From contig VCAZ01000001.1 in assembly GCA_005784505.1 (NCBI GenBank), positions 4,049,597-4,113,596 on the forward strand: a stretch of 64,000 nucleotides of DNA. The letters are read 5' to 3'. Under the pieces are notes generated by a model. That model had not been told where the DNA came from. It made no database searches and saw only the letters and a list, made by a program, of their open reading frames with translations. This stretch comes from Bagarius yarrelli (taxonomy: Eukaryota > Chordata > Actinopteri > Siluriformes > Sisoridae). This document shows, piece after piece, positions 11,562 through 22,139 of the stretch; position 1 is the first letter of the stretch; the number at the start of each line of letters is the position of its first letter. Position numbers and translations under genes: made by a program.

Positions 11562-11889
11562 TTTAATTTGTGTGTGTTTAACAAAGCGTGTAGTCTAGTC
11601 AGAAAGTGACATCATCAATACTCCCATATATTCACCCTGGCCATTTTTATACTGATCATTATTGTTAACCATGAACAAAGATTCAGCAACCTAATTGTTC
11701 TTATTTACATACCAGCACATCACCAATATTTCAATTTAAACATATTTAATGTGTTCAGGTTGAAGTTTGTCTTTAACATCTGCCCTGCAGTACGCTGCTG
11801 TTTTGGGGAATTTGGCATGCTGATATCAGATATGCTATATTCCTACACTTCAATACACGCTGCACTGCAAGCCACAATAACAACTGCCT
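11562..11889. other. Unique intergenic sequence
   Basis: No repeats or gene seen. An open frame of 109 codons starts at 11751 but has no recognisable domain and ends inside the candidate conserved element; it is treated as chance. Confidence 0.4.
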
Positions 11890-11989
11890 CTGAAGCAAAA
11901 AAAAAGGGTTTGATGTTCATTATCCTGCTAGTTGATTTCTGCATCTGTTTCACCCCCTTTTCCACTTGTCTTTTCCTTTCCAGCTGCTT

Positions 11990-12330
11990 CCTCTCACCCG
12001 AGATAAGACCAATCACCCAAATTAGACCCGATCACAGCGAAAGTGATCCACAATTTCGTATTGATGATAATAGCATTTAACATTAATTAATCGAGGCTAA
12101 TTACTTAGCAATTTAAATGAGCCAAGTGGTTAGTTAGCGTTTCTAACCGGCAACAAGGCGCAGCAATTGGCTCGTAAGCAATTCTGCGGCTGTAAATTGA
12201 CAATTTTTAATCAATCCCAGAAAGTTAATTCAAGATAAGCGGAAAATGATGATTGCAGTTTCATCATGTAAATGACAGAATAAAACACTGAATGTCTAAC
12301 GGCTTTGAATAAAATTTCTGTTGATTGCAT
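11990..12330. promoter_or_regulatory. Candidate conserved non-coding element
   Basis: Repeat-free sequence with an unusually high density of homeodomain-type ATTA/TAAT cores (for example ATTAATTAATCGAGGCTAATTA), plus CCAAT-related and AATTGG sites. This texture is typical of developmental enhancers near neuronal genes. Conservation itself cannot be seen from one genome. Confidence 0.35.
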
Positions 12331-12714
12331 TGACCGCTAACTTGCTACTTTGTGCAGAAGTTCTTATGCTGCTGCTGTGGAGTTGGACTCACTGTCAGTT
12401 GCCAGAGTGTCTCAATTACACTGAAGGAGTGTGCTATTGGCTCTGGCTGCTTTGTGTCTAAAGAAACAGCGGTGATAACTATAGCTGTCCAATTCTCTCT
12501 AGCAGGTCATTAGCTAGAAGCTGAGCGTGCAAGGCTAAACGGACAATGAACCCCACACTTCAAGCGGCACTATCATTTAATAAAAGAAACACAGCTGACA
12601 ACTTTAAGCCATTTTAACATTTGAGTGACTACAGAAATATGCAGCAACCTTAGATTTGCTGAGGAAACAGCAATTCTTTAGCTTATATCAGAGGAAAGGC
12701 AGCAAGAATCAAGC
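12331..12714. other. Unique intergenic sequence
   Basis: No gene or repeat recognised. The sequence keeps a moderate base composition similar to the preceding candidate element and may be part of the same conserved block. Confidence 0.35.
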
Positions 12715-13009
12715 ATGGGAAAGTGGAAAAAAGGCGGTGCACGAGATAACAGTCACAAAAGAAAATGCTCGGTAATGTCAGGCAGAAGCAAAACAAAACT
12801 TTGCAATTGGGGTCTGGAACACGGGAGTATAAATAGTCCAAGTGAAAGTGGAAACTGGTGTGGGGAAAGATTAGTTCCTAGGTGGATTATGGGACTTGTA
12901 GTACCTGATGTTACTATTCTGGTAATGGTGCCATTGAAAGCTAAGTTGGAATCTGCTCCAGCTGGTTTGTGTCTGGTGTCAGTACGTTCTGAGGTTTCTG
13001 TTTCAGTTT

Positions 13010-13045
13010 TTCTGTCTGTCCGTTAGCCTGAGGATGGTAACCCAA
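13010..13045 (-). pseudogene. Integrase motif relic of the gypsy remnant
   Basis: Twelve codons on the minus strand read LGYHPQANGQTE, the highly conserved integrase core motif of Ty3/gypsy elements just before the catalytic glutamate helix. It lies only about 230 bp from the protease relic, so about 2.5 kb of pol is missing. Confidence 0.85.
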
Positions 13046-13420
13046 GGTGAGGCTGATATTTACACCAAGTTGTCAGAAAAGGGGGGTTCAGACTCGAGAT
13101 ATGAACTGTGTCCTAGAAAGATATCTGATTCTCTCTTGCCAGGAGATCAGGTTGTTATGTATTTTAAACCAGGTTAGTTTTAGAATGACTGAGTTGTGTG
13201 GGGAGCGGGTAATAAATAGCTGGATGATTTCTGTGTGTATTGGAGGCTAAAGTTCTTGGTGGTGTATCGTATATATCCTGCACCAAGGGGCCTCCTATCT
13301 AGTACTGCCACTGCTAACAGATATTTACAAGGTTTTAGTGATATTCTGTGTTCTGAGAAACCCCTTATCTATAAAGTTAGCACTCACTGCAGTGGTTTTG
13401 AGATAAGGGGGTTGGACAGG

Positions 13421-13462
13421 ACAGGCCATGTTGAGATGGCTGGCTTTTTCACAGTAAAGACA
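13421..13462 (-). pseudogene. Gag CCHC zinc-knuckle relic of the gypsy remnant
   Basis: A 66-codon minus-strand frame (13325-13525) contains CLYCEKASHLNMAC, a complete CCHC nucleic-acid-binding knuckle followed by CPVQPP, the arrangement of vertebrate gypsy/sushi gag. In the same frame it runs into a protease-like NFIDKGF, so the sequence between is deleted. Confidence 0.85.
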
Positions 13463-14060
13463 GAAGCCTTGTTTTATGCAACAGTCTCTTACTTCAGGGG
13501 TGAGGCATTTATGGACGATTTGCATGGGTTTGGGTGTGTCACACTTGGTTGCTGGCTGGGTGGTGAAAAAAAAAAGTAGGTCTTTGGGCAGAAAGGAGAT
13601 TATTAATGCCTATAGATAGGTGAATAAACTGATCTAGATTCCCTTCTTTATCTTGGCAGGCTAGCATAGCCTGTAACTACAAGATCAATTCTTTGCAAAA
13701 AGGAGCTTAATTGGCCACAGGTTTGCCTCTCTTCTTAAGAGATAACAGCTGTTCACCGACATCTTTGCCTCTCTATGGATGCTTTCATGCCTCATGGAAA
13801 TGGTGCAGCATATCGTCAAAGTTGGTGAACTGCACTGGGACCACACTGCTATAGCCCAATTTAAAGCTCAAACTGTGAGTAGAGAACACACAAACAAGAT
13901 CTGGCTCTCCTCAGCAGGTAAGGAGCGCTGATTGTTGATTCACGAGCATGCCGCATTGTATCAGGAAACCTTTACATCTGACCACCAAGCCATCAAATTC
14001 TTCAGGGAGAGATAAATAAGGATTAGCCATTATAATGCTAGCAGACACAGAATTGGATAC

Positions 14061-15097
14061 CTGAACTGGCAAAGTCTGCAGTTAGGTGACTGACAGTGTG
14101 GCAGCCAGGATTTGGAGAGCCCTAAAGCAGCTTTATTAGCTCCTCCGAGCTGCATAATGACAGGTGGGCCGAAAAGATGTCGAGCTTGTAATTGAAGATC
14201 ACAGAACTTTTTAGGCACATTAGCTCTAAGTTAAACATCCTGCAGGTAATTCAGTACAGACCAAGTTACATTTTAATCATGTGGACCACATTGCATTATC
14301 CAGTGATGCAAGGCCATAAAATTTCTGTATTTTTATTTTATTCACCTATGTAAGAATTCAGTCATCAAGATATAAAACGCAAAACTTAAATGACATCAAA
14401 ATAAACGTAGCATAATAAGCAATAAGCTAATAATTCACTCTCACCGGCTGAATTAAAAAGTGTCTTTTTCTCCTTGGGGTATAGTCATGAAATACATATG
14501 CACATAAAGTGAGAAGAATACCCTGGAAGCTTTTAAAAAGCAAACTCTGGCTGACACACTGCTCTCTCAGCAGAACAAAATGAATCCATTTGCATGACTT
14601 GTACAATCACTGCAACAGAAGAAATACTTTTACCGCAGTTTATATAACTACAATCCTAAGATGCTTACTGAAGTGTTATAAAGCATGGAAATAAGGGGCT
14701 ACAAGACTATGAATTTTGACAAGGTCACCACTTAAATTAAAAAATAACTTACTTTCTTTTCCATAGTTAGGACAGAATTTACGATATAAAGATTTAGTGT
14801 AAAGGCACTTTTATTATTGTATGGCGGATAATTGCTGAAAAAAATGTAGAGGAAATGTTAAACTGCAACACAGTTAACAGTCAGGGCCAGTCGAAGCCTT
14901 TTAGGGGCCTATAAACAGCATTGTATTTAGGGTCCCCTCTTTGCCGCCAATACGACAAATTTTTGTCAATCCATGATTATTGCACAATCTAACACACCCC
15001 TTATCAATTTTATTTGTTGTAGTTGCTTACATCATACCATCTTTTTACTCTTCTATGCATCCTGCATATCATGATATATATATAAAAATAAAATCTG
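14061..15097. other. Unique intergenic sequence
   Basis: No gene recognised. 14090-14220 is repeat-free and moderately GC-rich and could be conserved, but there is no direct evidence. Short open frames have no recognisable domain. Confidence 0.4.
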
Positions 15098-15760
15098 TCC
15101 ATTTACATGGTCCATTCAGACTCCATGTCCCCAGTCTCCCCTGGGATCCGGTTGAAGCTCTCCTGAAGGTGGGAGTTAAAGACCCTTCTAGCAGAGGGTT
15201 CAGCCAGGCATTTCCAGCAAACCCTCACGATATGTTTGGGTCTGCCAATTCTGTCCAGCTTCCTCCATCGGCACCGGATCCAGCTTACCACCAGATGGTG
15301 ATCAGTTGACAGTCCAACACCTTTCTTCATCTGAGTGTCCAAGACATATGGCCTGAGGTCAGTTGATATGATCATGAAGTCAAGAACTCTGTCCTAGGGT
15401 GTCCTGGTGCCACTACCCAAAGGCGCATGGAAACAACTCTCTCATTTACTGGGAAAAACTTTAACACATGGCGGCAGAGCTGGGGAGCTATAAGTAAGCT
15501 CTCACCCCCCAAGTGATGTATCATTTCATGTCCCAATAGCCAGATTTGTTGTCCATGGATTGGGTTGCTGAGGGCTCCCTCAGAAGTGCCTTCCTATCTA
15601 ATGCCCCTTACGCTCCTTCATGCAGGTGGTGGGCCTACAGGAAGGTTGGCCCACATTGCCATTTCGGGCTGAGCCTGACCGGGTCCCATGGACATGGTCC
15701 CATGGACACGGCCCCGCCGCCAAGCGCTCACCTGTTTGCCCCATCCCCAGGTTTAAGTGT
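15098..15760 (-). mobile_element. Non-LTR retrotransposon (Rex1/L2-like) fragment with endonuclease relic, minus strand
   Basis: The minus strand at 15103-15375 stays open for 90 codons and contains GVGLSTDHHLVVSWIR, the SDH-type motif of the AP-endonuclease domain of fish LINEs, followed by RPKHIVRVCWKCLAEP. The 15376-15760 part matches the 5' portion of the same widespread family (the GGTGGGCC/TTCGGGCTGAGCC/CAAGCGCTC landmarks seen here on the plus strand). Reverse transcriptase is absent, so the copy is truncated. The 87-codon plus-strand frame at 15546 is a shadow. Confidence 0.85.
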
Positions 15761-16378
15761 TAAAAATGTGGATTTTAGGAAAACATTGTTGATGTGTATA
15801 ACAATCTAAAAAACTTTTTTTAGCAGCTGGCTTTGAGTCCTTGACAAAGACAAGATGACAAACAAAACAGTGCCAACTGATCTGGCATCATTCAAAAGCA
15901 CTCCGACTTCCTATCACATTCATTAATTCTCAGCCAGGACAGGCATTTCTATTTGTGCACTTCGGATGACAAAATAAAGAAGCTCTATTCTTTTTTTTGT
16001 CCTATGCCGTGCAATCACTTTTCTGTCTCATCCACTGCTCAAGCAACACACTGCACAGACAGCCATGATTGACTGAGAAACACAAGCAATACTTCACAAA
16101 TCTAAACTCTGTGCACTTCTTTAGTTTCCTTCAGGGCTCACTTTGTTAAATAACCTGTAGAAGTTTAGTCTTAGTCTCAGAAGCCACACCCATGAAACAA
16201 AAAAAGGTTTTTAGAATTTTAAAAGTCACTCTTGTAGGTTTTAATGCTTGTCATGATCTTAAAATGCTGGATCTTAAAACAATTAAAGATTTACAATTAC
16301 TAAAGATTTTTCTCAAATGATTGATCTATGAATCAGGAATGTTCTATCAATCATTAGCTGGGAGATTCCACCTCAGAT
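15761..16378. other. Unique intergenic sequence
   Basis: No gene or recognisable repeat. Moderately AT-rich. Confidence 0.4.
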
Positions 16379-16490
16379 TGTAACAGTTACTCTACTGAGG
16401 CAAGACTTATAGAACCCAATGTGCAGTTTATTTACAATAGTGACTATTTACAGAAACACTAGAAAAACTACAAACATGAACTTAACACTG

Positions 16491-16514
16491 ACTTGACTTG
16501 ACTTGACTTGACTT
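16491..16514. repeat. (ACTTG)n microsatellite inside the LTR-like element
   Basis: Five pentanucleotide units. Confidence 0.9.
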
Positions 16515-16736
16515 AAACACTAGCATAACACAGACTCACCACAGTGGACCACAAACAAGCAATAATCCACAAACAGACAAGGATACACAGGGGTATATAT
16601 ACACTGAACACAAAAATTCAAACAATACACACCTAAACACAATCACAAACACAAGACAACCAATTAAAACAAGACACAAGGACAAACGGAATCACATGAG
16701 GACAAAACAGGAAGTAAACAAAACAATCTGCCTAGG

Positions 16737-16806
16737 CTATCTTAGCTAGCTAGCTAGCATAGCTTAGCTAGCTAGCATAGCTTAGCTAGCTAGCATAGCT
16801 TAGCCT
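16737..16806. repeat. CTTAGCTAGCTAGCATAG minisatellite inside the LTR-like element
   Basis: Three to four units of about 22 bp built from TAGC tetramers. Copy C has a single unit at the same place and copy B a degenerate one, so the array grew within this element family. Confidence 0.85.
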
Positions 16807-16898
16807 AGACATAAAACAAGAAACATAAAACAAGAAAAACATAAAACAAGGACAAGTGAGGTGGATTGGTGAAAGTCCAAGTAAATTGGTATCTTACA

Positions 16899-17269
16899 GC
16901 AAAACACATGAAGTAAGTTCTGCTATGCGAGACTAGCCGAAGATTGATGTCTTTGCTGGTTTTTTTAAATCTTTTTACTTTCTTATGAAGATAAAACAAC
17001 TGTCTCTGTTACAATATATCACCTGATCCATGCTCAGCTACCTTACTAGCCACCCGCACACATCACAAATGCAGCCTTTGTCATTTCATTTGAATTCTGT
17101 GTTTGACTTTTAGTGCCTAAGGGTTCAGTAGATGAGGATAAATTAGACAAATGGAGCAGACTGGCAGATGATAGAGACAGCAGCATGCCGCAGCACACCA
17201 CACCCTGGTGACCTTGCATACTTAATGTCTCCCGCAAACCGAACAGAGTCAAGCATAAAGCGATTGCCG
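16899..17269. other. Unique intergenic sequence
   Basis: No gene recognised; repeat-free. Confidence 0.4.
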
Positions 17270-17420
17270 AGCTAACCTCAGCCCTTAATCACACCATTCA
17301 AGGCTTCTCTGTGCACAGATTGTGCTTTTAACAATATCAACCCTCGTCTGCTGCAATGACATTTAATCAATTGAAATCTTATTTCAGACAAGCAGGCCGG
17401 AAGTGTTTTCCCTCCCTAAA
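17270..17420. promoter_or_regulatory. Candidate conserved non-coding element
   Basis: Repeat-free stretch of balanced composition with CCTTAATCACACC, ACATTTAATCAATTGAAATC and similar homeodomain/POU-like motifs. It resembles vertebrate conserved elements in texture only. Confidence 0.25.
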
Positions 17421-17985
17421 GGGATTACGCAGACTACATTTTAGCCAACAGTGCAAAATACTGTGTATATTATAGACATAAAATATCAAGGCTGATTAGG
17501 ATGAAATTAAGATATATTTTCGGTGACAGTCATGCACGATTACAACTCTAATCAAGAGATATGTGTCATGATTACGTGATGATTACTACAAGCAACACTG
17601 CATAAATCGTGTGTTAATTTACTAATCTCTTACTAAACATCTGTTAAATAAACAGTATTGGTTAAAAGGTTTAAAGAATAAAACATAGAACAGCTAAAGC
17701 AATATTGAAACAAGGTGGATGTGTCGTCGTTCTTTTCCAAACTCTTTAAAATGCTAATATTGTACATCCCAGCAGGCCAATCAGTCAGAAATCCATGATG
17801 GAGCCAAGCTGCCAGATGGACAGATAAATGGTCAGGTGTTATTTGCAGGCTGTCTGACTGATGATGATGAGTTCCATTTATTTCATGCTAAACATCAGCA
17901 ACTCATTTTCTAGCTTAAACCTGAAGCAGCTCCTCTGAAGATTAGGAGACAAACAGTGGTTACAAACATCGTAGCTGTTTGTCTG
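17421..17985. other. Unique intergenic sequence
   Basis: Includes a TGAT-rich stretch around 17560-17590. No gene. Confidence 0.4.
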
Positions 17986-18140
17986 CATGTGGCCCTAAGA
18001 TGACACAACGACCTGTCCAGGGTGTACCCCTGCTTTTTGTCTGATGACAGCTGGGATAGGCTAAAGCAAATCCTCATGGCCCTAATTAGGAATATACAAT
18101 GGATGGATAGATAGATGGATGAAGTGATGGATGGATGGTT
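17986..18140 (+). repeat. SINE family A 3' fragment with GATG tail
   Basis: Retains GACCTGTCCAGGGTGTACCC, a degenerate CAGCTGGGATAGGCT and a long (ATGG)n tail. The tRNA-like head is missing. Confidence 0.75.
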
Positions 18141-18925
18141 ACTAACACGTGCCTTTTATATTCCCAAATATTGTCTTCATAAATTAAACAATGCTTTGAG
18201 CCACCTTTCAAGACATCATTTTAAACATGCTGTAGCGTAAGAACAACATTTTATTACACCCAAGCATATCTCTGTTTCTAAAATGAGAGCTCCTTATTTT
18301 CATAAGCTGAATAACAACAAAACCCAATAACCTCTCAAACACACACATCAGCCACCTGATTCTCTTATTATTCCCCAAATCCGAGCCCACTGAGCAGATG
18401 CCTAAATGACATTACCTTCTGCTTAACAGCTTCTCCAGCTTGCTCACTTAATGATGAAGTTATTTGAAGCATCATTGGTATGCAGTAGATACAATTCAAA
18501 GACAATCAAGACACTTGTGTTTGGGACTGGCATGGTGTGCAGGGTTCTATCAAGACAGACAAGAAAATTTTGCTGTAATAATATAAGGTGAACAAAAATA
18601 TGGGAAAAAATTAAACAGGTAAGACAGGTAAGTAATGTCATTTTTTTCATCTGGAAGTCTATACTACTACAGGATCTGGATGCTTTGGTAAAAAAGTAGG
18701 CATGTAGCAGTGGGTGGTCCATCCAGTAAGTATAGACTACTTCTACTAACCCTACTACTACTAATAATAATACCAAAAATATTAATACATTAAATAAATA
18801 CTACAGTTTATTTGAACCAAATATAATCATGAATAATCAGGTATGATTTATTCTATACTAAAATAAAAAATAAATAAATAAATAAATGAAAAATTCTGAC
18901 CAGCCTTCCCAAGAAGACCATTAGA
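18141..18925. other. Unique intergenic sequence
   Basis: No gene recognised. A 110-codon minus-strand open frame (18444-18776) shows no domain. An (AAAT)n run is present near 18868-18888. Confidence 0.4.
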
Positions 18926-19075
18926 CAGCTGCAGCTTATACAGAACACTGCCGCCAAGATTCTGAGTAGAATCAGAAAATTGGAGTGTAACATGCCAGTC
19001 CTCAGGTTCTTACACTGGCTGCCAATTACATTTAGGATTGATTTTAAAGTACTATTACTCTTTTATTTCTGTCTA
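18926..19075 (+). mobile_element. L2-type LINE reverse-transcriptase C-terminal relic
   Basis: About 49 codons remain open and read LQLIQNTAAKILSRIRK, then MPVLRFLHWLPITFRIDFKV, the well-known C-terminal RT block of fish L2-type LINEs. Cut off abruptly at about 19075 by the Tc1 relic. Confidence 0.85.
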
Positions 19076-19380
19076 GGGTTGCATTAATTTTTCGCCAGAA
19101 TCTTGTATTAATGAAGGAAGAGTTGGACTGCTACACAAAGTCTTTTCCATCCCACACATCCCAAAAATTTTCAATGGGGTTAAGGATGGCACTCTGTTGA
19201 ACCTGATGAATCCTGGCATTGTCATCTTGGAATATGACGTGCCATCAGAAAAGAAATACAAATCCATTGATGGAATAACCTGATTATTCAATATATTCAG
19301 GTAGTCAACTGACGTCTTTGGACACATAACGTTGTTGAACTTAGACCTGATCAACTGCAGCAACCTCAGATCATAACACT
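19076..19380 (-). mobile_element. Tc1-like transposase relic, minus strand
   Basis: A 96-codon minus-strand frame holds PSMDLYFFSDGT, a degraded DDNARIHR region, then NPIENLWDVLE-related LTPLKIFGMCGMEKTL and SSPTLPSLIQDSGEKLMQ. These are the middle and C-terminal parts of a Tc1/mariner transposase, with frame breaks and lost catalytic aspartates. It abuts the L2 relic, so one inserted next to or into the other. Confidence 0.8.
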
Positions 19381-19714
19381 ACCCCAACAGGTGCATCACC
19401 TTATCCACCTCTTTTCCCACCCAGATGCACCCATTACTCTGGAACAGGGTAAATCTAGACTAATCAGACCTTCTTCCATTGCTCCAGAGTCCAATGTCCC
19501 TAGCAACTTGAACATGTGAACACAAAAGAACAACGTCGAAATTTTAGCTTCAGGCAATATTTTTTCTCATCTACTGTTATTCTTACGTTTAAGGACAGAG
19601 CCATCCACCCTGACACAGATGTACAATGCGTCTAGTGGTACCAAATCCAAGTGAGTAGAGAACACGCTGAGTTATGCACATACATATGGTGACAGATAGT
19701 TAGGAAAAAATACC
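19381..19714. other. Probable further Tc1-like element sequence and spacer
   Basis: The part up to about 19510 (GCTCCAGAGTCCAATGTCCC region) continues the Tc1-like family in degraded form. The remainder is unassigned. Confidence 0.4.
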
Positions 19715-19910
19715 ATAATGTTCGGACCGTCCACTTCGATTGGACAAACTTTCCGGATCCTCCCCTTTTCCCAGAATATATAAATGCATATAAATGCGGG
19801 ATCGGGATGTGAAGAGACTTTCCACCAGCAGAACAATCACCTTACACTCACCTATAGTACCTATAGAAATGTTGGAACAGCTGATTTAAATTCAAATAAA
19901 GAACATAAGG
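19715..19910 (+). promoter_or_regulatory. Orphan promoter-like / LTR-like module
   Basis: Within 160 bp lie a CCAAT box (CGATTGGAC, reverse), a TATA-like AGAATATATAAATG about 45 bp later, and AATAAAG about 120 bp after that. This order is typical of a retroviral-type LTR (U3 promoter, R, polyadenylation). No matching second copy or coding region was found in the window. Confidence 0.3.
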
Positions 19911-20282
19911 TTTACTTACGCTTGTTTAAAGGGATGGGGGGGCATAAAATCGAACGTTTTATTAAATATTGATGTGTTTTTTATTTTTTTGCCAGGTAGA
20001 CCAAGACTCTTACTAGAGGAGGACTGATCTTTATCTTCTATGTATCTACACTGTCACATCTGGAAAACCTTTTGTGCTTTGTTCGGAAATGTATTTAGTA
20101 ACACTCAGTAAAGTTAGAAATTAAATTGGAACACACCCTCAGATTAACAGCATCATTTTTTTGTTTCAAATGTAAAATCATGATATCATCATCAACTAAA
20201 ATGACATATTAAGTTTAGATTTTTCCTGAAACTAAAAAGTTTGTGTATTATTAATTAGTAAAGTTTGGGTATAATTAGTGAA
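19911..20282. other. Unique intergenic sequence
   Basis: AT-rich, nothing recognised. Confidence 0.4.
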
Positions 20283-20352
20283 AGTGGTAGCCTAGTGGTT
20301 AAGGTGTTAGAATGCTAATTGAAAGATCAGGGTTTATTTCTCCAGAACCACT
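20283..20352 (+). repeat. SINE family B head fragment
   Basis: GTGGTAGCCTAGTGGTTAAG and a degenerate B box (CAGGGTTTATTTC) mark the tRNA-like head; body and tail are missing. Confidence 0.6.
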
Positions 20353-20754
20353 AATTTGCCCCAAGTGCTCATTCAAATCAATATTAAAACCATTTAAAAT
20401 GATCTGTTTTTACTGTTGTGAATATTTTTTATTTAAATTTCTCATATGTACCGCCTTATAAATTACCACTTTGCATTAAAGGTGCTTTAAAAGTAAACAT
20501 ACCTTGCCAAAAGTATGCGATTATAATTTCAGACACTTTTCATATTTAAGCTCCGCCTGGTCACAAGACCCTAATTCTTCATCTACAGTATTTGTCCCTT
20601 TGTATATGATGAAGGAGGTTATTGTTGGATTATAGATGTGCTTGAAAGTCATGTGGATAAGGTCAAATAAATGTGTTTGACTCCTGAGCAGCTCTGAAGG
20701 AGTAAACAATCTCCTGGTCATGGGTGCCTGAAATAGTGCAGCGCTAACTCAGCC

Positions 20755-20885
20755 ATAAAGGTTCTGCGACAGTAAGATTTGTGAGTTGGAATCCGAGGAC
20801 TGCCAGAAAAGCCACTGTTGAATCCTTAAGCGAGGTCCTTAACCCTAAACTACTCAGCTCTGTGCTAGGATTAATGTTCTGCTTC
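20755..20885 (+). repeat. Degenerate SINE family B fragment
   Basis: Keeps TTGGAATCCGAGG (B-box remnant), GCCACTGTTG and AGGTCCTTAACCCTAAACTACTCAG in the order of other family B copies. Confidence 0.5.
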
Positions 20886-21769
20886 ACTTGAAATTCGGTT
20901 CAGATAAAAAAACCTTACAAATAAATACACATACAGTAACTTCTTTTAAGTTTTTAATTGCAGACAACCCGTGACAGGAGGAAAGAAAAAAGTAGCACTA
21001 CGGCTCGCATAATTGCTAGCCCGACGTCCCAGGGCTATTGTGTCTTCCATTTGGACCACCAAAATGTATCCCCACCCTGCCCATCTTATATCTCATAAGG
21101 TGGAACAATAAATTTCAATGCTTCTGCTTTCTTAAAAAATTAGTTGTGTAATTTCGGGTCTCAGGGAATTCACGCTCGGCTTTTACTTTTAATTTTAATC
21201 TGCGATTTTACAAACTGTGTATCGGGAACACTGATTTTTTTAAGACACTGTCAGTGATGCGTTGACATTGTCCTGCCAGTCATTGCTATCCTTACTTGAC
21301 AAGTAAAATCTTGTGCAACGTGCAAGGACAGTGAGTGCACTGTGGGTTAACTTTCTGATCTAAATGGATGCTAAGAGGCTAATTACTACAATTTAAGTTG
21401 TAGGCATATTACACAGAATTGCGAAAATCTCGGACATCTGGAATGGAATGGTTTTTTTTTTTTATGTTGTTTTGTTTCCTCATTTTTGTATTTTCGGAAA
21501 ATTGCTATGCCAACCACACATACTGTAAAGTATTTTCTTTCCTTGGTAATTTCTGTCTTGCAGTGTGGGTTACAGTGTAGAACGGGAACAATAAAAGTTG
21601 TCCATTTAAAAGAAACAGCTACAGTACAATACAATGGAATGCTTTGTGGCACATTATTCCTGGTTTAGCATAGCTAATGATTTCCAATCTAGTCAGGGAA
21701 TTTCACCTGCTTTGTAAATGGTTACGCTTCTGGCAATTTCATGGTTGTTGTTGTTTGCTTTTTCTCTTT
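20886..21769. other. Unique intergenic sequence
   Basis: No gene recognised. Two overlapping open frames of 88 and 60 codons on opposite strands at 21386-21668 have no domain and are treated as chance. Confidence 0.4.
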
Positions 21770-22010
21770 TTTCATGTATTACTAACAGAGCACTGATAAT
21801 CACACAAAGCTATTAGCCGATCGTATAGCAATCCCAGGAGCGTGTTTAGAGCATTTCACTAATGATAATCCTGTTGTAAACGGGTGACCTTCCGTTTCTA
21901 ACAAACACACAGCGAAACCCCGAGGCCACCACTGAGCCCTTGCTAATTTACAAACACAAGATTACAAGAGCAAAGCACCTAATTAAAACTTTTTTGATTG
22001 GAGGGTGAGG
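21770..22010. promoter_or_regulatory. Candidate conserved non-coding element
   Basis: Repeat-free, balanced composition, with several TAATCC/TAATGATAATCC-type (Otx/Pitx-like) and CTAATTA-type sites. Enhancer-like texture; conservation not testable here. Confidence 0.3.
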
Positions 22011-22139
22011 CTTGAAGGAACTTTTTTTCCCTCCACTAGATTTTCTTCAATCGTGCAGATTCCTTAAGCATCTTTGTAAAAATATGACCATATTGAATTA
22101 AAAAAAAAAAAAAAAAAGGATATCACCAGCTAATAACCA

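Larger units (their letters stand above)
12715..14060 (-). mobile_element. Ty3/gypsy LTR retrotransposon remnant, minus strand, internally deleted
   Basis: Degraded but clear on the minus strand. From high to low coordinates: gag-like matrix/capsid relics (13560-14020, with CKGFLIQC and LLTAEESQILF-type patches); a CCHC zinc knuckle at 13421-13462 (C-x2-C-x4-H-x4-C); a protease relic directly after it (SANFIDKGF); a post-protease patch around 13270-13310 (DRRPLGAGY); then, skipping reverse transcriptase and most of integrase, the integrase motif LGYHPQANGQTE at 13010-13045. Below about 12920 the sequence looks like an LTR. Several stops and frameshifts; not functional. Plus-strand open frames at 12715-13579 are shadows. 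Confidence 0.85.
16379..16898 (-). mobile_element. LTR-like dispersed element, copy A (minus orientation)
   Basis: Read on the minus strand the element runs from TGTAAG to ...CTGTTACA, has a TATA-like TATATATACCCC, an AATAAACTGCACATTGGG polyadenylation region, and CTTGCCTCAGTAGAGTAAC at the end. The same landmarks occur in copies B (24252) and C (24774), in which the ends are closer to TGTAACG...CGTTACA. TG...CA ends, TATA and AATAAA make a solo LTR the best reading; a MITE is possible. No internal coding region is attached. Confidence 0.6.

Noticed and set aside
12715..13579. Plus-strand open frames of 103, 67 and 114 codons
   Set aside because: The coding signal of this stretch is on the minus strand (gypsy gag, protease, integrase motifs); the plus frames are shadows.
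15546..15809. 87-codon plus-strand open frame with Pro/His-rich product
   Set aside because: It is antisense to the 5' part of the LINE fragment whose endonuclease is on the minus strand.
18444..18776. 110-codon minus-strand open frame with hydrophobic stretches
   Set aside because: No signal-peptide logic, no homologous motif and no splice or promoter context; hydrophobicity is typical for AT-rich chance frames.
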